Shown: positions 1-6,376, numbered from the stretch's first letter. The stretch: DNA of 15,643 nucleotides from VFJL01 sp043721435 (GCA_043721435.1 JAYSQR010000087.1:1-15643), one strand, 5' to 3'. The notes: generated from the letters alone by a model not told the origin. Program-made: numbers and translations.

Positions 1-2
1 GC

Positions 3-92
3 GTGAACCAGCAGTTGCAAGCAATCGGCAACGACCCAAAACTTGTACGCTCGTTCTTTAAACATCCTTCTGTAGCCTATATTTCTGACTAA
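3..92 (+). CDS. C-terminal tail of an unidentified protein (partial)
   Basis: An open frame enters from the left edge and ends at a TAA at 90-92, giving about 29 residues. It ends in the sequence FFKHPSVAYISD. The frame has a protein-like composition, while the other two plus frames stop early. There is no start codon with a ribosome binding site in the window; the GTG at 3-5 is probably internal. I do not recognise the family. It could be an accessory gene, since a toxin-antitoxin pair and repeat DNA follow immediately, but that is inference. Confidence 0.4.
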   Translation: MNQQLQAIGNDPKLVRSFFKHPSVAYISD

Positions 93-100
93 TGAGTAAA

Positions 101-118
101 GGGGCCAGGCTCAAATTA
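101..118 (+). repeat. Motif resembling REP/RAYT-associated sequence
   Basis: The short stretch GGGGCCAGGCTCAAATTA resembles a sequence I recall flanking REP-associated tyrosine transposase genes (consensus roughly GGGGTCAGGCTCGAATTA). There is only one copy here and no transposase in view, so this may be the decayed edge of such an element lying to the left. The assignment comes from memory of the motif. Confidence 0.3.
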
Positions 119-157
119 AAAGCTAATCATTCGTTAGACCCAGATAGATAGTTGGTT

Positions 158-187
158 TTTACGCTGCACACCGCTTCGGTGTACAAT
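158..187 (+). promoter_or_regulatory. Predicted hicBA promoter with palindromic operator-like spacer
   Basis: A -10 element TACAAT lies at 182-187 (5 of 6 matches to consensus) with a weak -35 TTTACG at 158-163, 18 bases apart. The palindrome ACACCG-CTT-CGGTGT (168-182) fills the spacer and touches the -10. That is the usual place for autorepression by a toxin-antitoxin complex. The HicB here is short and shows no obvious DNA-binding domain, so the regulator is uncertain. Confidence 0.45.
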
Positions 188-212
188 TTGGCGTGGAAAC
201 TTGGAGGCTGAT

Positions 213-428
213 ATGACCCACCAATTTGATGTGATTGTTGAAAAAGATTCAGCAGGATATTTTGTGGCTTCGGTTCCAGCTCTACCAGGCTGTCACACAC
301 AGGCGAAGTCGCTTGATGACCTGATGGAGCGCATCCGTGAAGCTATTGAGCTTTGTCTTGAAGTTCAAGGTGATGTGGCGGAGCCGCTCGATTTTGTCGG
401 GGTTCAACGCATTTCAGTTGCTGCATGA
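213..428 (+). CDS. hicB: HicB-family antitoxin (short form)
   Basis: This 71-residue protein is a HicB-like antitoxin that would neutralise the HicA mRNA interferase encoded next to it. The sequence shows the typical HicB core: FDVIVEKDSAGYFVASVPALPGC, then a helix with a SLDDLMERIREAIELCLE pattern. This is the partial RNase H-like fold of the family (about residues 4-55). The ATG at 213 is preferred because GGAGG at 203-207 sits five bases upstream; a TTG at 201 in the same frame lacks such a site. The stop overlaps the hicA start by four bases (ATGA), so translation is probably coupled. Many HicB proteins carry a C-terminal helix-turn-helix or ribbon-helix-helix domain, but this one ends too early to hold an evident one. 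The antitoxin-first order is the less common arrangement for this family. Confidence 0.88.
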   Translation: MTHQFDVIVEKDSAGYFVASVPALPGCHTQAKSLDDLMERIREAIELCLEVQGDVAEPLDFVGVQRISVAA

Positions 429-649
429 CATCTGTTCCCAGTCTGACTGGCAAGAAACTATTGTCGGTCTTGAAGAAAGCTGGTTTTGAAATACTCCGCG
501 TCAAAGGCAGTCACCATTTCCTTCATCACTCCGATGGTCGTTCGACAGTAGTGCCAGTCCACTCCCGCGAAACAATTGGCCCAGGGTTGCTCGCTAAGAT
601 TCTGCGTGATTGTGACTTGAATCGCGAGCAGTTTCAAAAACTCCTTTAG
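425..649 (+). CDS. hicA: HicA-family mRNA interferase toxin
   Basis: This 74-residue protein matches HicA, a small double-stranded-RNA-binding-fold toxin that cleaves mRNA when HicB is lost. The N-terminal GKKLLSVLKKAGF helix (residues 9-21) is followed by VKGSHHFLHH, with the family's catalytic histidine at residue 30 in the GSHH motif. A strand with VPVH and a C-terminal helix (AKILRDCDLNREQF) follow. All expected elements are present, so the toxin looks intact. Its ATG sits inside the hicB stop, so the two form one operon with antitoxin first. The stop codon TAG at 647-649 is also the first three bases of a repeat that recurs elsewhere in the window. Confidence 0.9.
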   Translation: MTSVPSLTGKKLLSVLKKAGFEILRVKGSHHFLHHSDGRSTVVPVHSRETIGPGLLAKILRDCDLNREQFQKLL

Positions 650-675
650 GGAACCACTGAACAAGTCCTCCGTGG
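647..675 (+). repeat. Repeat end beginning TAGGGAACC (copy A)
   Basis: This stretch matches most bases of the minus-strand reading of 6332-6361. Both share TAGGGAACC, then CTGAA, then AAGTCC, then CGTGGAG, with about four differences. Copy A lacks the second arm seen at 6302-6315, so it is one end only or a partial copy. The repeat starts exactly at the hicA stop codon. Confidence 0.6.
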
Positions 676-680
676 AGCGC

Positions 681-782
681 GTTGCTGGCAAAATCAGGAT
701 GATTGCAAGGCGCGCGACGCAGGTCGTAGCTGGCCTACGAGGACAAGGAGCGCAACGTAGCAGCGCCTGATTTTGCCGCAAC
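681..782. repeat. About 100-bp palindromic repeat, possible bidirectional terminator
   Basis: The left arm (681-698, GTTGCTGGCAAAATCAGG) pairs with the right arm (766-782, CCTGATTTTGCCGCAAC). This gives 17 base pairs with one bulged T. Inside, TCGTAG (724-729) pairs with CTACGA (735-740), forming a second hairpin. The internal stretch with TCGTAGCTGGCCTACGAGGA resembles intergenic palindromes I recall from many betaproteobacteria. It lies between hicA and ybbA, which converge here, so it could end transcription from both sides. There is no clear T-run, so intrinsic termination is uncertain. Confidence 0.6.
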
Positions 783-847
783 CCCACGGGACGGGGTAGA
801 GTGTGCGGTTTTTGGTGTGCAGGGCATGGCACATAACTTTACCAGAT

Positions 848-1531
848 TCAAACAACTCTCCCTCCAGCCAGCCGTATTCGCCGGGCACAGCGGCTGGAAA
901 TGGCTTCGTCATGGGTCACCAGAATCAGTGTCGTGCCGCGCTCGTGGTTCAGTTCAAACATGAGTTCTATGATTTGCGCGCCGGTGGCCGAATCCAGATT
1001 GCCGGTGGGTTCATCCGCCAGCAGTAATTGCGGGTGCGTGACAAAAGCGCGTGCGATAGCGACACGCTGCTGTTCCCCGCCAGAGAGTTGCTTGGGATAA
1101 TGTTTCAGGCGCAACCCCAGCCCGACTCGCTCAAGCAATTCCAGCGCAGGAGCACGGGCATTGTTCACGCCGGCCAATTCCAATGGCAGCATCACATTCT
1201 CCAGCGCAGTCAGTGCTGGCAGCAGTTGGAACGATTGAAACACGAAACCCAGCAAACGTCCGCGTAACGCCGCCCTGCCGTCTTCGTCCAAGGAAAAAAT
1301 ATCCTCGCCGTCAAGATGAACCTTGCCACTGGAGGGCGTATCCAATCCTGCCAGCAGCCCCAGCAAGGTGGATTTACCCGAACCCGATGCACCCACCACG
1401 GCAACTGCTTCGCCTGCATTCACTGCCAGATTGACGTCCTGCAGAATGACCAACTGGTCTTCGCCAGTGCTGACTTGCTTGGTCAGGGCAGTTGCCTGCA
1501 CAATAGGCCTTACCATAGGATTGTCTGTCAT
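848..1531 (-). CDS. ybbA: YbbA, LolD-like ABC transporter ATP-binding protein
   Basis: This 227-residue ATPase belongs to the MacB/LolD/YbbA group and would power a membrane permease on the cytoplasmic face. It shows Walker A GASGSGKST (residues 47-55), a Q-loop glutamine at 99, the signature LSGGEQQR (149-156), Walker B ending ADEP (Asp173-Glu174), and the H-loop His207. The length matches YbbA of enterics. The ATG at 1529-1531 is chosen because AGGA at 1540-1543, read on the minus strand, lies eight bases upstream. An alternative ATG at 1514-1516 has no such site, and a longer frame running up to 1624 lies wholly inside tesA. The gene is divergent from tesA, the same pairing as in enteric bacteria, which supports ybbA over lolD. 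The usual permease partner YbbP should follow but is absent; repeat DNA and hicBA lie there instead. Confidence 0.88.
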   Translation of the reverse strand: MTDNPMVRPIVQATALTKQVSTGEDQLVILQDVNLAVNAGEAVAVVGASGSGKSTLLGLLAGLDTPSSGKVHLDGEDIFSLDEDGRAALRGRLLGFVFQSFQLLPALTALENVMLPLELAGVNNARAPALELLERVGLGLRLKHYPKQLSGGEQQRVAIARAFVTHPQLLLADEPTGNLDSATGAQIIELMFELNHERGTTLILVTHDEAISSRCARRIRLAGGRVV

Positions 1532-2165
1532 GAAGTATTTCCTGATTATTCTGTGTATTCTATCAGGCGTTGCATCCGGCAACGCGAGCGCGGCATCCAC
1601 AGCGGAAACTGCAGGCACTGTCATGGTGTTCGGCGACAGTATGTCGTCCGGTTATGGACTGCCGCCGGAAGCCGGATGGGTAAATTTGCTGAAAAAACGC
1701 CTGCAAACGCAATCGCCGGCTTACCTAGTGGTCAATGCCAGCATCAGTGGTGAAACCACGCTGAGCGGACGCAATCGGATCGAACAGGCGCTTAAAACTC
1801 ACCGCCCTGGCATCGTCATCGTCGAACTCGGCGGCAATGATGGGTTGCGTGGCTCATCCATCGAATCCATCCGCGACAACCTGGGGGCCATCATCGAGGC
1901 TTGCCAGCGAAACCAAGCAACGGTGCTGCTGACAGGAATGCACCTGCCGCCCAATTATGGCATAAGCTACACGCAGAAGTTTCAGGATATCTATCCGCAG
2001 TTGGCGCAACGCCACCAGCTCAAACTGCTGCCATTCCTGCTAGATGGCTTCGGCGACAAGCGCGAATTTTTTCTGACCGATGGAATACATCCGAACGCAC
2101 AGGCACAAGGGAAAATTGTGGAGAATGTGTGGGGAGTGCTGCGGATGATGCTCAAACCTCGGTAA
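1530..2165 (+). CDS. tesA: TesA, periplasmic SGNH/GDSL esterase (thioesterase I / arylesterase)
   Basis: This 211-residue protein is a multifunctional SGNH hydrolase that cleaves acyl thioesters and esters, likely in the periplasm. Residues 1-22 form a signal peptide: a basic start, a hydrophobic stretch, and a likely cleavage after ASA or SAA. The four SGNH blocks are clear. The nucleophile is Ser37 in FGDSMSSGYG, Gly74 lies in SISGETT, Asn103 lies in ELGGND, and Asp184 and His187 lie in TDGIHPN. The ATG at 1530 is preferred over upstream in-frame starts because the signal peptide begins there and AGGA at 1517-1520 lies nine bases before it. The start codon overlaps the divergent ybbA start by two bases, so each gene's ribosome binding site lies inside the other gene. 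Nothing is missing from the catalytic set. Confidence 0.92.
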   Translation: MKYFLIILCILSGVASGNASAASTAETAGTVMVFGDSMSSGYGLPPEAGWVNLLKKRLQTQSPAYLVVNASISGETTLSGRNRIEQALKTHRPGIVIVELGGNDGLRGSSIESIRDNLGAIIEACQRNQATVLLTGMHLPPNYGISYTQKFQDIYPQLAQRHQLKLLPFLLDGFGDKREFFLTDGIHPNAQAQGKIVENVWGVLRMMLKPR

Positions 2166-2198
2166 TCTATTGTTGAGAGAGACACATGAGATTTCACA

Positions 2199-2226
2199 TT
2201 GACCTTGCTCGCCATCGGACTATACT
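2199..2226 (+). promoter_or_regulatory. Predicted sigma-70 promoter upstream of the aquaglyceroporin gene
   Basis: TTGACC (2199-2204) and TATACT (2221-2226) are separated by 16 bases, each with 5 of 6 matches to consensus. Transcription would start near 2233, leaving a leader of about 185 bases before the channel gene at 2417. The rest of the leader is AT-rich with a small GTTAC/GTAAC hairpin at 2285-2301 and no convincing reading frame. Confidence 0.45.
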
Positions 2227-2416
2227 CACCGGGGATCAAGGCTATTTCCCAGATGCAATGCTCGTGATGGAGTCGACTCGCATCGTTACAACACTGGTAA
2301 CAATTGAAATGAACAAAGATTAGAATTTATCAGCAGAGAATCGAATGTTTCCAGCCATAACGCCAGCAGCCACTTATCAACAAATAACCATTAAATTCTA
2401 ATTTCCAACTTATATC

Positions 2417-3124
2417 ATGATGACTCCTTTTCTCGGCGAATTGATTGGCACTTGTCTGTTGGTTGTACTGGGCGACGGCATAGTGGCTAATGTGGTATTG
2501 AATAAAACCAAAGGCAACAACAGCGGTTGGATCGCCATTGCTTTAGGCTGGGGAGTTGCCGTGTTTGTCGCGGTTTATTCAGTCGCTGCTGTCAGTGGCG
2601 CACACATAAATCCTGCTGCAAGCATTGGTCTTGCTGCCGCCGGCAAATTTCCATGGGGCGACGTGCCAATTTATATTGCCGGACAAATGCTGGGCGCCAT
2701 GCTCGGCGCGTTCATCGTATGGATTACTTATCGCCAGCATTTTGAACAGACACAGGATGCGGATGCAAAGCTGGCTGTATTTTGTACCGGTCCAGCGATA
2801 AGAAATCCGTTCAACAATCTCGTCTCCGAGATCGTCGGAACATTCATACTGATATTCGGCATTCTGAGCATGGTTGCTCCTCAGAGCAGCCTTGGCTCAC
2901 TGGATGCTTTACCGGCAGCCTTGCTGGTATTCGGTATTGGTTTGTCACTGGGCGGAACCACAGGGTTTGCGATTAACCCAGCCCGTGATTTGGGGCCGCG
3001 CATTATGCACGCCATTCTACCAATACCCAATAAGAGGGACAGCGATTGGGGTTATGCCTATATTCCGGTTGTTGGCCCCATCATCGGTGGCCTTCTTGCT
3101 GCGCTTGTTTTTGGCTCATTGTGA
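2417..3124 (+). CDS. MIP-family channel, aquaglyceroporin (GlpF-like)
   Basis: This 235-residue inner-membrane protein belongs to the major intrinsic protein family, which passes water, glycerol or similar small neutral solutes. Both pore half-helices are present: SGAHINPAAS with NPA at 65-67, and GFAINPARDLGPR with NPA at 187-189. The Asp191 after the second NPAR is a mark of the glycerol-facilitator side of the family rather than strict aquaporins. Six hydrophobic membrane segments can be traced. The length is shorter than E. coli GlpF (about 280) but normal for compact bacterial members. There is no Shine-Dalgarno sequence before the ATG-ATG start; either ATG could be used. No glycerol kinase or regulator is nearby, so the natural substrate cannot be told from context. 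Confidence 0.85.
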   Translation: MMTPFLGELIGTCLLVVLGDGIVANVVLNKTKGNNSGWIAIALGWGVAVFVAVYSVAAVSGAHINPAASIGLAAAGKFPWGDVPIYIAGQMLGAMLGAFIVWITYRQHFEQTQDADAKLAVFCTGPAIRNPFNNLVSEIVGTFILIFGILSMVAPQSSLGSLDALPAALLVFGIGLSLGGTTGFAINPARDLGPRIMHAILPIPNKRDSDWGYAYIPVVGPIIGGLLAALVFGSL

Positions 3125-3138
3125 TATAGACAGACTGA

Positions 3139-3167
3139 GGGCTGGGAGGATTCTTCGCTCCCTGCCC
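3139..3167 (+). other. Intergenic stem-loop before the usp gene
   Basis: GGGCTGGGAG (3139-3148) pairs with CTCCCTGCCC (3158-3167) with a single T-T mismatch and a nine-base loop. It is followed by an A-rich rather than T-rich run on the plus strand, so it is a poor intrinsic terminator. It lies between two co-directional genes and ends eight bases before the usp start, so it may affect mRNA stability or translation. Confidence 0.5.
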
Positions 3168-3174
3168 AAGAAAA

Positions 3175-3627
3175 ATGATTAATGACTATCAGCATATTCT
3201 ACTGGCGGCGGATTTCTCGGCGCACGGCGATTATGTCGCCAGCAGAGCCCAACGTCTGGCAGAAATATGCAGCGCCCGACTGAGCATCATTCATGTGATA
3301 GACAATATTCCCATGCCTGACACGGCCTATGGCACGGTGATTCCACTGGATGAAGATTCATCCTATGAATTGCTTGAGGCAAAAAAGTCCAGGCTGATGC
3401 AACTTGGTGATCAGTTGGGCATAGCCGCATCCCGCCGCCGGATGGTCTGGGGTGTACCCGGACAGGAGATTGTGCAGATGGCCGGGCAAGAGCAGGTCGA
3501 TCTAATTATTGTCGGCTCGCACGGGCGCCATGGTCTCGCGTTATTGTTGGGCTCAACGGCAAATGGCGTGTTGCATCATGCCAAATGTGATGTTTTGGCC
3601 ATCCGCTTGCAAGAAGACGACGCGTAA
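3175..3627 (+). CDS. Universal stress protein, UspA type
   Basis: This 150-residue cytoplasmic protein has a single Usp domain. It opens with YQHILLAADFSAHGD (residues 5-18) and has a C-terminal GSHGRHGLALLLGSTANGVL segment starting at Gly114. The ATP-binding Usp motif is G-x2-G-x9-G-(S/T). Here the second gap is one residue short, as I recall for UspA-type proteins that do not bind ATP. The conserved tail HHAKCDVLAIR is present. The start is the ATG at 3175; the only strong GGAGG (3145-3149) is 25 bases upstream and buried in a stem-loop, so initiation looks weak. It follows the channel gene by 50 bases in the same direction and may share its transcript. Its role is probably in stress survival; the trigger is unknown. 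Confidence 0.88.
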   Translation: MINDYQHILLAADFSAHGDYVASRAQRLAEICSARLSIIHVIDNIPMPDTAYGTVIPLDEDSSYELLEAKKSRLMQLGDQLGIAASRRRMVWGVPGQEIVQMAGQEQVDLIIVGSHGRHGLALLLGSTANGVLHHAKCDVLAIRLQEDDA

Positions 3628-3692
3628 ATACCTATTCGGGCTGATCGCAGATGATCTGGCTGGCGGCGGCAGCGCCCCAGTGACTCTCCCGG

Positions 3693-4499
3693 CTACCACA
3701 GCCTCCACCATGGCTTGTCATCAATCACGGGTGAATCGGCGAGATAGCGGCTATTGGGGAAATTCTTTCTCATCACACGATCAGCATCATCGCGCAGATC
3801 GTTCATCTCCAGCGCATCGTATGCCTGCACCATGATGGCTAAGGCTTCTTCCGTAGCTGGAGTCTGCGGGTAATCCTTCAAAGCAACCTGAGCGCGATTA
3901 ACCGCCGCAACATAGGCCCCCCGTCTCATGTAATAGCGCGCCACATGCACTTCCAGCATGGCCACCATATTGACCAGATACTTCATGCGCAGCACCGCAT
4001 CGGGGGTGTACTTGCTGTTGGGAAAACGCGTGACCAATTCTTTGAAGTTCTCAAATGATTCGCGCGACGCTTTCGGGTCACGCTCGCTCATATCCTGTCC
4101 ACTAATCATTTCCGTGACAATGCCCATCATCCCCAGGTCATCGTTGAAATTCGCCAACCCCCTGAGATAATAGGCATAATCCACATTGGCATGGTTCGGA
4201 TGCAGCTTGATGAAACGGTCGGCAGCAGCGATAGCCGAAGCTTTCTCGTTATCTTTATAATGAGCGTAGGCGACCTCAAGCTGCGTCTGCTGCGCATAGC
4301 GTCCGTAAGGATAGCGCGCTTCCAGGGACTCAAACAATTTGATGGCAGCCGCATAGTTGCCGTCGTTTAATTCCGTTTTTGCCTCAGAATAGAACTTGCT
4401 CGCCGACCAATTTTTCTGGTCTTCGCGATCAGTATTTTTTGGCAGCAAACCGCATGCCGATAACAGCAACAGCAGGAATAAAGCTAAACTACGCGACAT
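3693..4499 (-). CDS. bamD: BamD, outer-membrane protein assembly lipoprotein
   Basis: This 268-residue protein is the BamD (ComL) component of the BAM complex, which inserts beta-barrel proteins into the outer membrane. A lipoprotein signal peptide ends in LLSAC, so Cys16 would be lipidated and the mature protein anchored to the inner leaflet of the outer membrane. The rest is a run of tetratricopeptide-like helices with typical stretches such as SKFYSEAKTELNDGNYAAAIKLFE and FPNSKYTPDAVLRM. Length fits the family. It is divergent from rluD, the same neighbour as in many proteobacteria. A perfect TATAAT on the minus strand (4538-4543) lies about 40 bases before the start, inside rluD, and may serve as its -10. 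No Shine-Dalgarno sequence is evident. The start codon overlaps or abuts the rluD start. Confidence 0.95.
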   Translation of the reverse strand: MSRSLALFLLLLLSACGLLPKNTDREDQKNWSASKFYSEAKTELNDGNYAAAIKLFESLEARYPYGRYAQQTQLEVAYAHYKDNEKASAIAAADRFIKLHPNHANVDYAYYLRGLANFNDDLGMMGIVTEMISGQDMSERDPKASRESFENFKELVTRFPNSKYTPDAVLRMKYLVNMVAMLEVHVARYYMRRGAYVAAVNRAQVALKDYPQTPATEEALAIMVQAYDALEMNDLRDDADRVMRKNFPNSRYLADSPVIDDKPWWRLW

Positions 4500-4500
4500 G

Positions 4501-5517
4501 ATGAATTCTGTGGAAAACGAAAATAAATCTGTCGGTTATTATAACGCAAAGCCCACACTAGCTGAATCGGCAGAAACCATCATCGCACTGACGATCCCCC
4601 AGGACTGCGCCGGTCTGCGGCTCGATCAGGCTCTGGCGAGGTTGCTGCCGGATTGGTCCCGCAGTCGCTTGCAGGCGTGGATAGTGGGGAAACAGGTAAG
4701 TGTGGATGGGGTGGAGGCTAGTCCCAAGCAAAAAGTTTGGGGGAGTGAGAGGATTCAGGTCAAACCGCAACCCCATCCCGCCGAGAACGCGCATGCCGCC
4801 GAAGCCATTCCGCTTGACATCGTTTACGAAGACCACTCGCTCATAATCATCAACAAACCTGCCGGACTGGTGGTGCATCCCGGTAGCGGCAACTGGCAGG
4901 GCACCATGCTGAATGCTCTGCTACACCATGCACCGCAGTTGAACGGTGTGCCGCGCGCGGGTATCGTTCACCGGCTGGATAAAGACACCAGCGGCCTGCT
5001 GGTAGTAGCGAAAACCCTGGAAGCGCAAACCAGTCTGGTACGGCAACTGCAAAAACACACTGTGAAACGTGATTATCTGGCACTGGTGCAGGGCCATGTT
5101 TCCCATGACGGATCGGTGGATGCACCGGTGGGACGGCATCCAATACAACGTACCAAAATGGCAGTATCCAGCAGCGGCAAAGAGGCGCGTACCCACTATC
5201 GGGTATTGGAGCACCTCGACGGCTGCACCCTGCTTCTATGCAGCCTGAAAACCGGACGCACCCATCAGATTCGGGTACACATGCACTCCCTCGACCACCC
5301 GCTGGTGGGCGACCCGGTTTATGGTGGCAAGCCGAAGAAAATTGCGCAAGAAATCGGGCAATTGATCAGCCGGTTCCCAAGACAAGCCTTGCATGCACAA
5401 AAACTGGAGCTGACGCATCCGCAAAGCGGAAAGAGCATGGCATGGGAAGCCGCGTTGCCTGAGGATATGGAGAAACTCTTGCAAGCGTTGCGGCAGCATC
5501 GTGATATCAATTCGTGA
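4501..5517 (+). CDS. rluD: RluD, 23S rRNA pseudouridine synthase
   Basis: This protein of about 338 residues belongs to the RluA family and is the likely RluD, which makes the pseudouridines of helix 69 (positions 1911, 1915 and 1917) in 23S rRNA. An N-terminal S4 RNA-binding domain (RLDQALARLLPDWSRSRLQAWI, about residues 40-61) precedes the catalytic domain. The catalytic aspartate is Asp160 in GIVHRLDKDTSG. Later family motifs include RDYLALVQG and LKTGRTHQIRVHM, then HPLVGDPVYGG. The start could be the ATG at 4498 or at 4501; neither has a Shine-Dalgarno sequence, and the first would overlap the bamD start. The N-terminal stretch before the S4 domain is longer than in E. coli. pgeF follows 30 bases downstream, the usual rluD-pgeF pairing. 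Confidence 0.93.
   Translation: MNSVENENKSVGYYNAKPTLAESAETIIALTIPQDCAGLRLDQALARLLPDWSRSRLQAWIVGKQVSVDGVEASPKQKVWGSERIQVKPQPHPAENAHAAEAIPLDIVYEDHSLIIINKPAGLVVHPGSGNWQGTMLNALLHHAPQLNGVPRAGIVHRLDKDTSGLLVVAKTLEAQTSLVRQLQKHTVKRDYLALVQGHVSHDGSVDAPVGRHPIQRTKMAVSSSGKEARTHYRVLEHLDGCTLLLCSLKTGRTHQIRVHMHSLDHPLVGDPVYGGKPKKIAQEIGQLISRFPRQALHAQKLELTHPQSGKSMAWEAALPEDMEKLLQALRQHRDINS
4538..4566 (-). promoter_or_regulatory. Predicted bamD promoter inside rluD
   Basis: On the minus strand a perfect -10 TATAAT occupies 4543-4538. A weak -35 TTCAGC (4566-4561) lies 17 bases upstream. Transcription would start near 4531, giving bamD a leader of about 30 bases. The site lies within the first 25 codons of rluD, forced by the lack of any intergenic space. 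Confidence 0.45.
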
Positions 5518-5547
5518 CAAATATTCTACTCGCACAAATTCACCGCC

Positions 5548-6276
5548 ATGAATGACTGGATCACTCCCGACTGGCCTGCGCCGCGCAATGTCAGAGCGCT
5601 GTTTACCACACGCACTGGCGGTGTGAGCAGCGGACCTTATACCAGCCTCAACCTGGGGGATCACGTAGGTGACGAGCCATCGACCGTCAAACAGAATCGT
5701 GCTCTGCTGCGCAGCATTCTGCCGGGCGAGCCCCGCTGGCTGAAACAGGTACACGGCACGATGCCGGTCTGCGCGGATGATTATGATTGTAGCGCCGGCA
5801 GCGATGCCGCATTCAGCCAGCAGCCCGGCACTGTCTGTGCGGTGCTTACCGCAGACTGCCTGCCGGTGTTTCTGTGCGACGCCGCCGGATCGACGGTGGG
5901 GATTGCTCATGCCGGCTGGCGCGGACTGGCCGCGGGGGTGATTGAACGCACTATAGCGGAGATGGGTGGGGAGAGTTCCCAAATCATGGCATGGCTCGGC
6001 CCGGCAATCGGTCCCGCTCATTTTGAAGTTGGCGAAGAGGTGCGCCAGGCCTTTATCAATCATGACAAAAAATCCGCTCGCGCCTTCACTGCATGCGATA
6101 ACGGGAAGTGGTCTGCCGATATTTTTCTGCTGGCGCAACAGCGCTTGGCAGAAGCGGGCGTGATGGCGGTTTACGGCGGCGGCGTATGCACTTTCAGCGA
6201 CCCGGCAAGATTCTTTTCCTATCGTCGTGATGGCAGCACCGGGCGGATGGCAGGATTGATCTGGCTGACCGCATAA
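5548..6276 (+). CDS. pgeF: PgeF/YfiH, peptidoglycan editing factor (multicopper-oxidase-like laccase domain)
   Basis: This 242-residue cytoplasmic protein belongs to the DUF152/YfiH/LACC1 family. E. coli PgeF keeps muropeptides correct by preventing L-serine from replacing L-alanine; other members act on purine nucleosides. The metal-binding set is visible: His69 in LKQVHG, Cys104 in TADCLPV, and His121 in AHAGWRG. The N-terminal FTTRTGGVSSGPYTSLNLG and C-terminal FFSYRRDG signatures are also present. Length is normal. It starts 30 bases after rluD and is probably co-transcribed. There is no Shine-Dalgarno sequence before the ATG. In enterics clpB follows; here a repeat and a metal transporter follow. 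I would not assign the exact activity beyond the family. Confidence 0.92.
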   Translation: MNDWITPDWPAPRNVRALFTTRTGGVSSGPYTSLNLGDHVGDEPSTVKQNRALLRSILPGEPRWLKQVHGTMPVCADDYDCSAGSDAAFSQQPGTVCAVLTADCLPVFLCDAAGSTVGIAHAGWRGLAAGVIERTIAEMGGESSQIMAWLGPAIGPAHFEVGEEVRQAFINHDKKSARAFTACDNGKWSADIFLLAQQRLAEAGVMAVYGGGVCTFSDPARFFSYRRDGSTGRMAGLIWLTA

Positions 6277-6301
6277 CAACTATCAGCTGAATTTCGAATA
6301 T

Positions 6302-6361
6302 GGGGAATCTCTGAACCAATCCCACGCGGACTCCACGAAGGACTTATTCAGAGGTTCCCTA
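6302..6361. repeat. MITE-like 60-bp element with inverted ends (copy B)
   Basis: GGGGAATCTCTGAA (6302-6315) is the inverted partner of TTCAGAGGTTCCCT (6347-6360). That is 14 pairs counting two G-T wobbles. Read on the minus strand, the right-hand half matches the repeat at 647-675. Small size, inverted ends and recurrence suggest a non-autonomous mobile repeat, with ends like those of some IS families. The folded RNA has no T-run, so it is not a standard terminator. It sits between pgeF and the ZIP transporter. Confidence 0.6.
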
Positions 6362-6376
6362 GCAACAGCGTATAAT
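6347..6376 (+). promoter_or_regulatory. Predicted promoter of the ZIP transporter, partly inside the repeat
   Basis: A perfect -10 TATAAT lies at 6371-6376. The best -35 is TTCAGA (6347-6352), with 4 of 6 matches and an 18-base spacer. The -35 is the inner end of the repeat's right arm. Start of transcription would be near 6383, about 20 bases before the ATG at 6403. Confidence 0.5.

Noticed and set aside
1323..1529. Upstream extension of tesA (69 extra codons)
   Set aside because: It would bury the clear signal peptide that starts at 1530 and lies antisense to ybbA; AGGA supports 1530.
2258..2323. Possible 21-codon small gene in the leader before the aquaglyceroporin
   Set aside because: No ribosome binding site and no recognisable peptide feature; not enough to call a gene.
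5236..6279. Long minus-strand open frame of 347 codons opposite pgeF and the end of rluD
   Set aside because: It is fully antisense to two well-supported genes with intact motifs, and its translation has a composition typical of a shadow frame with no recognisable domain.
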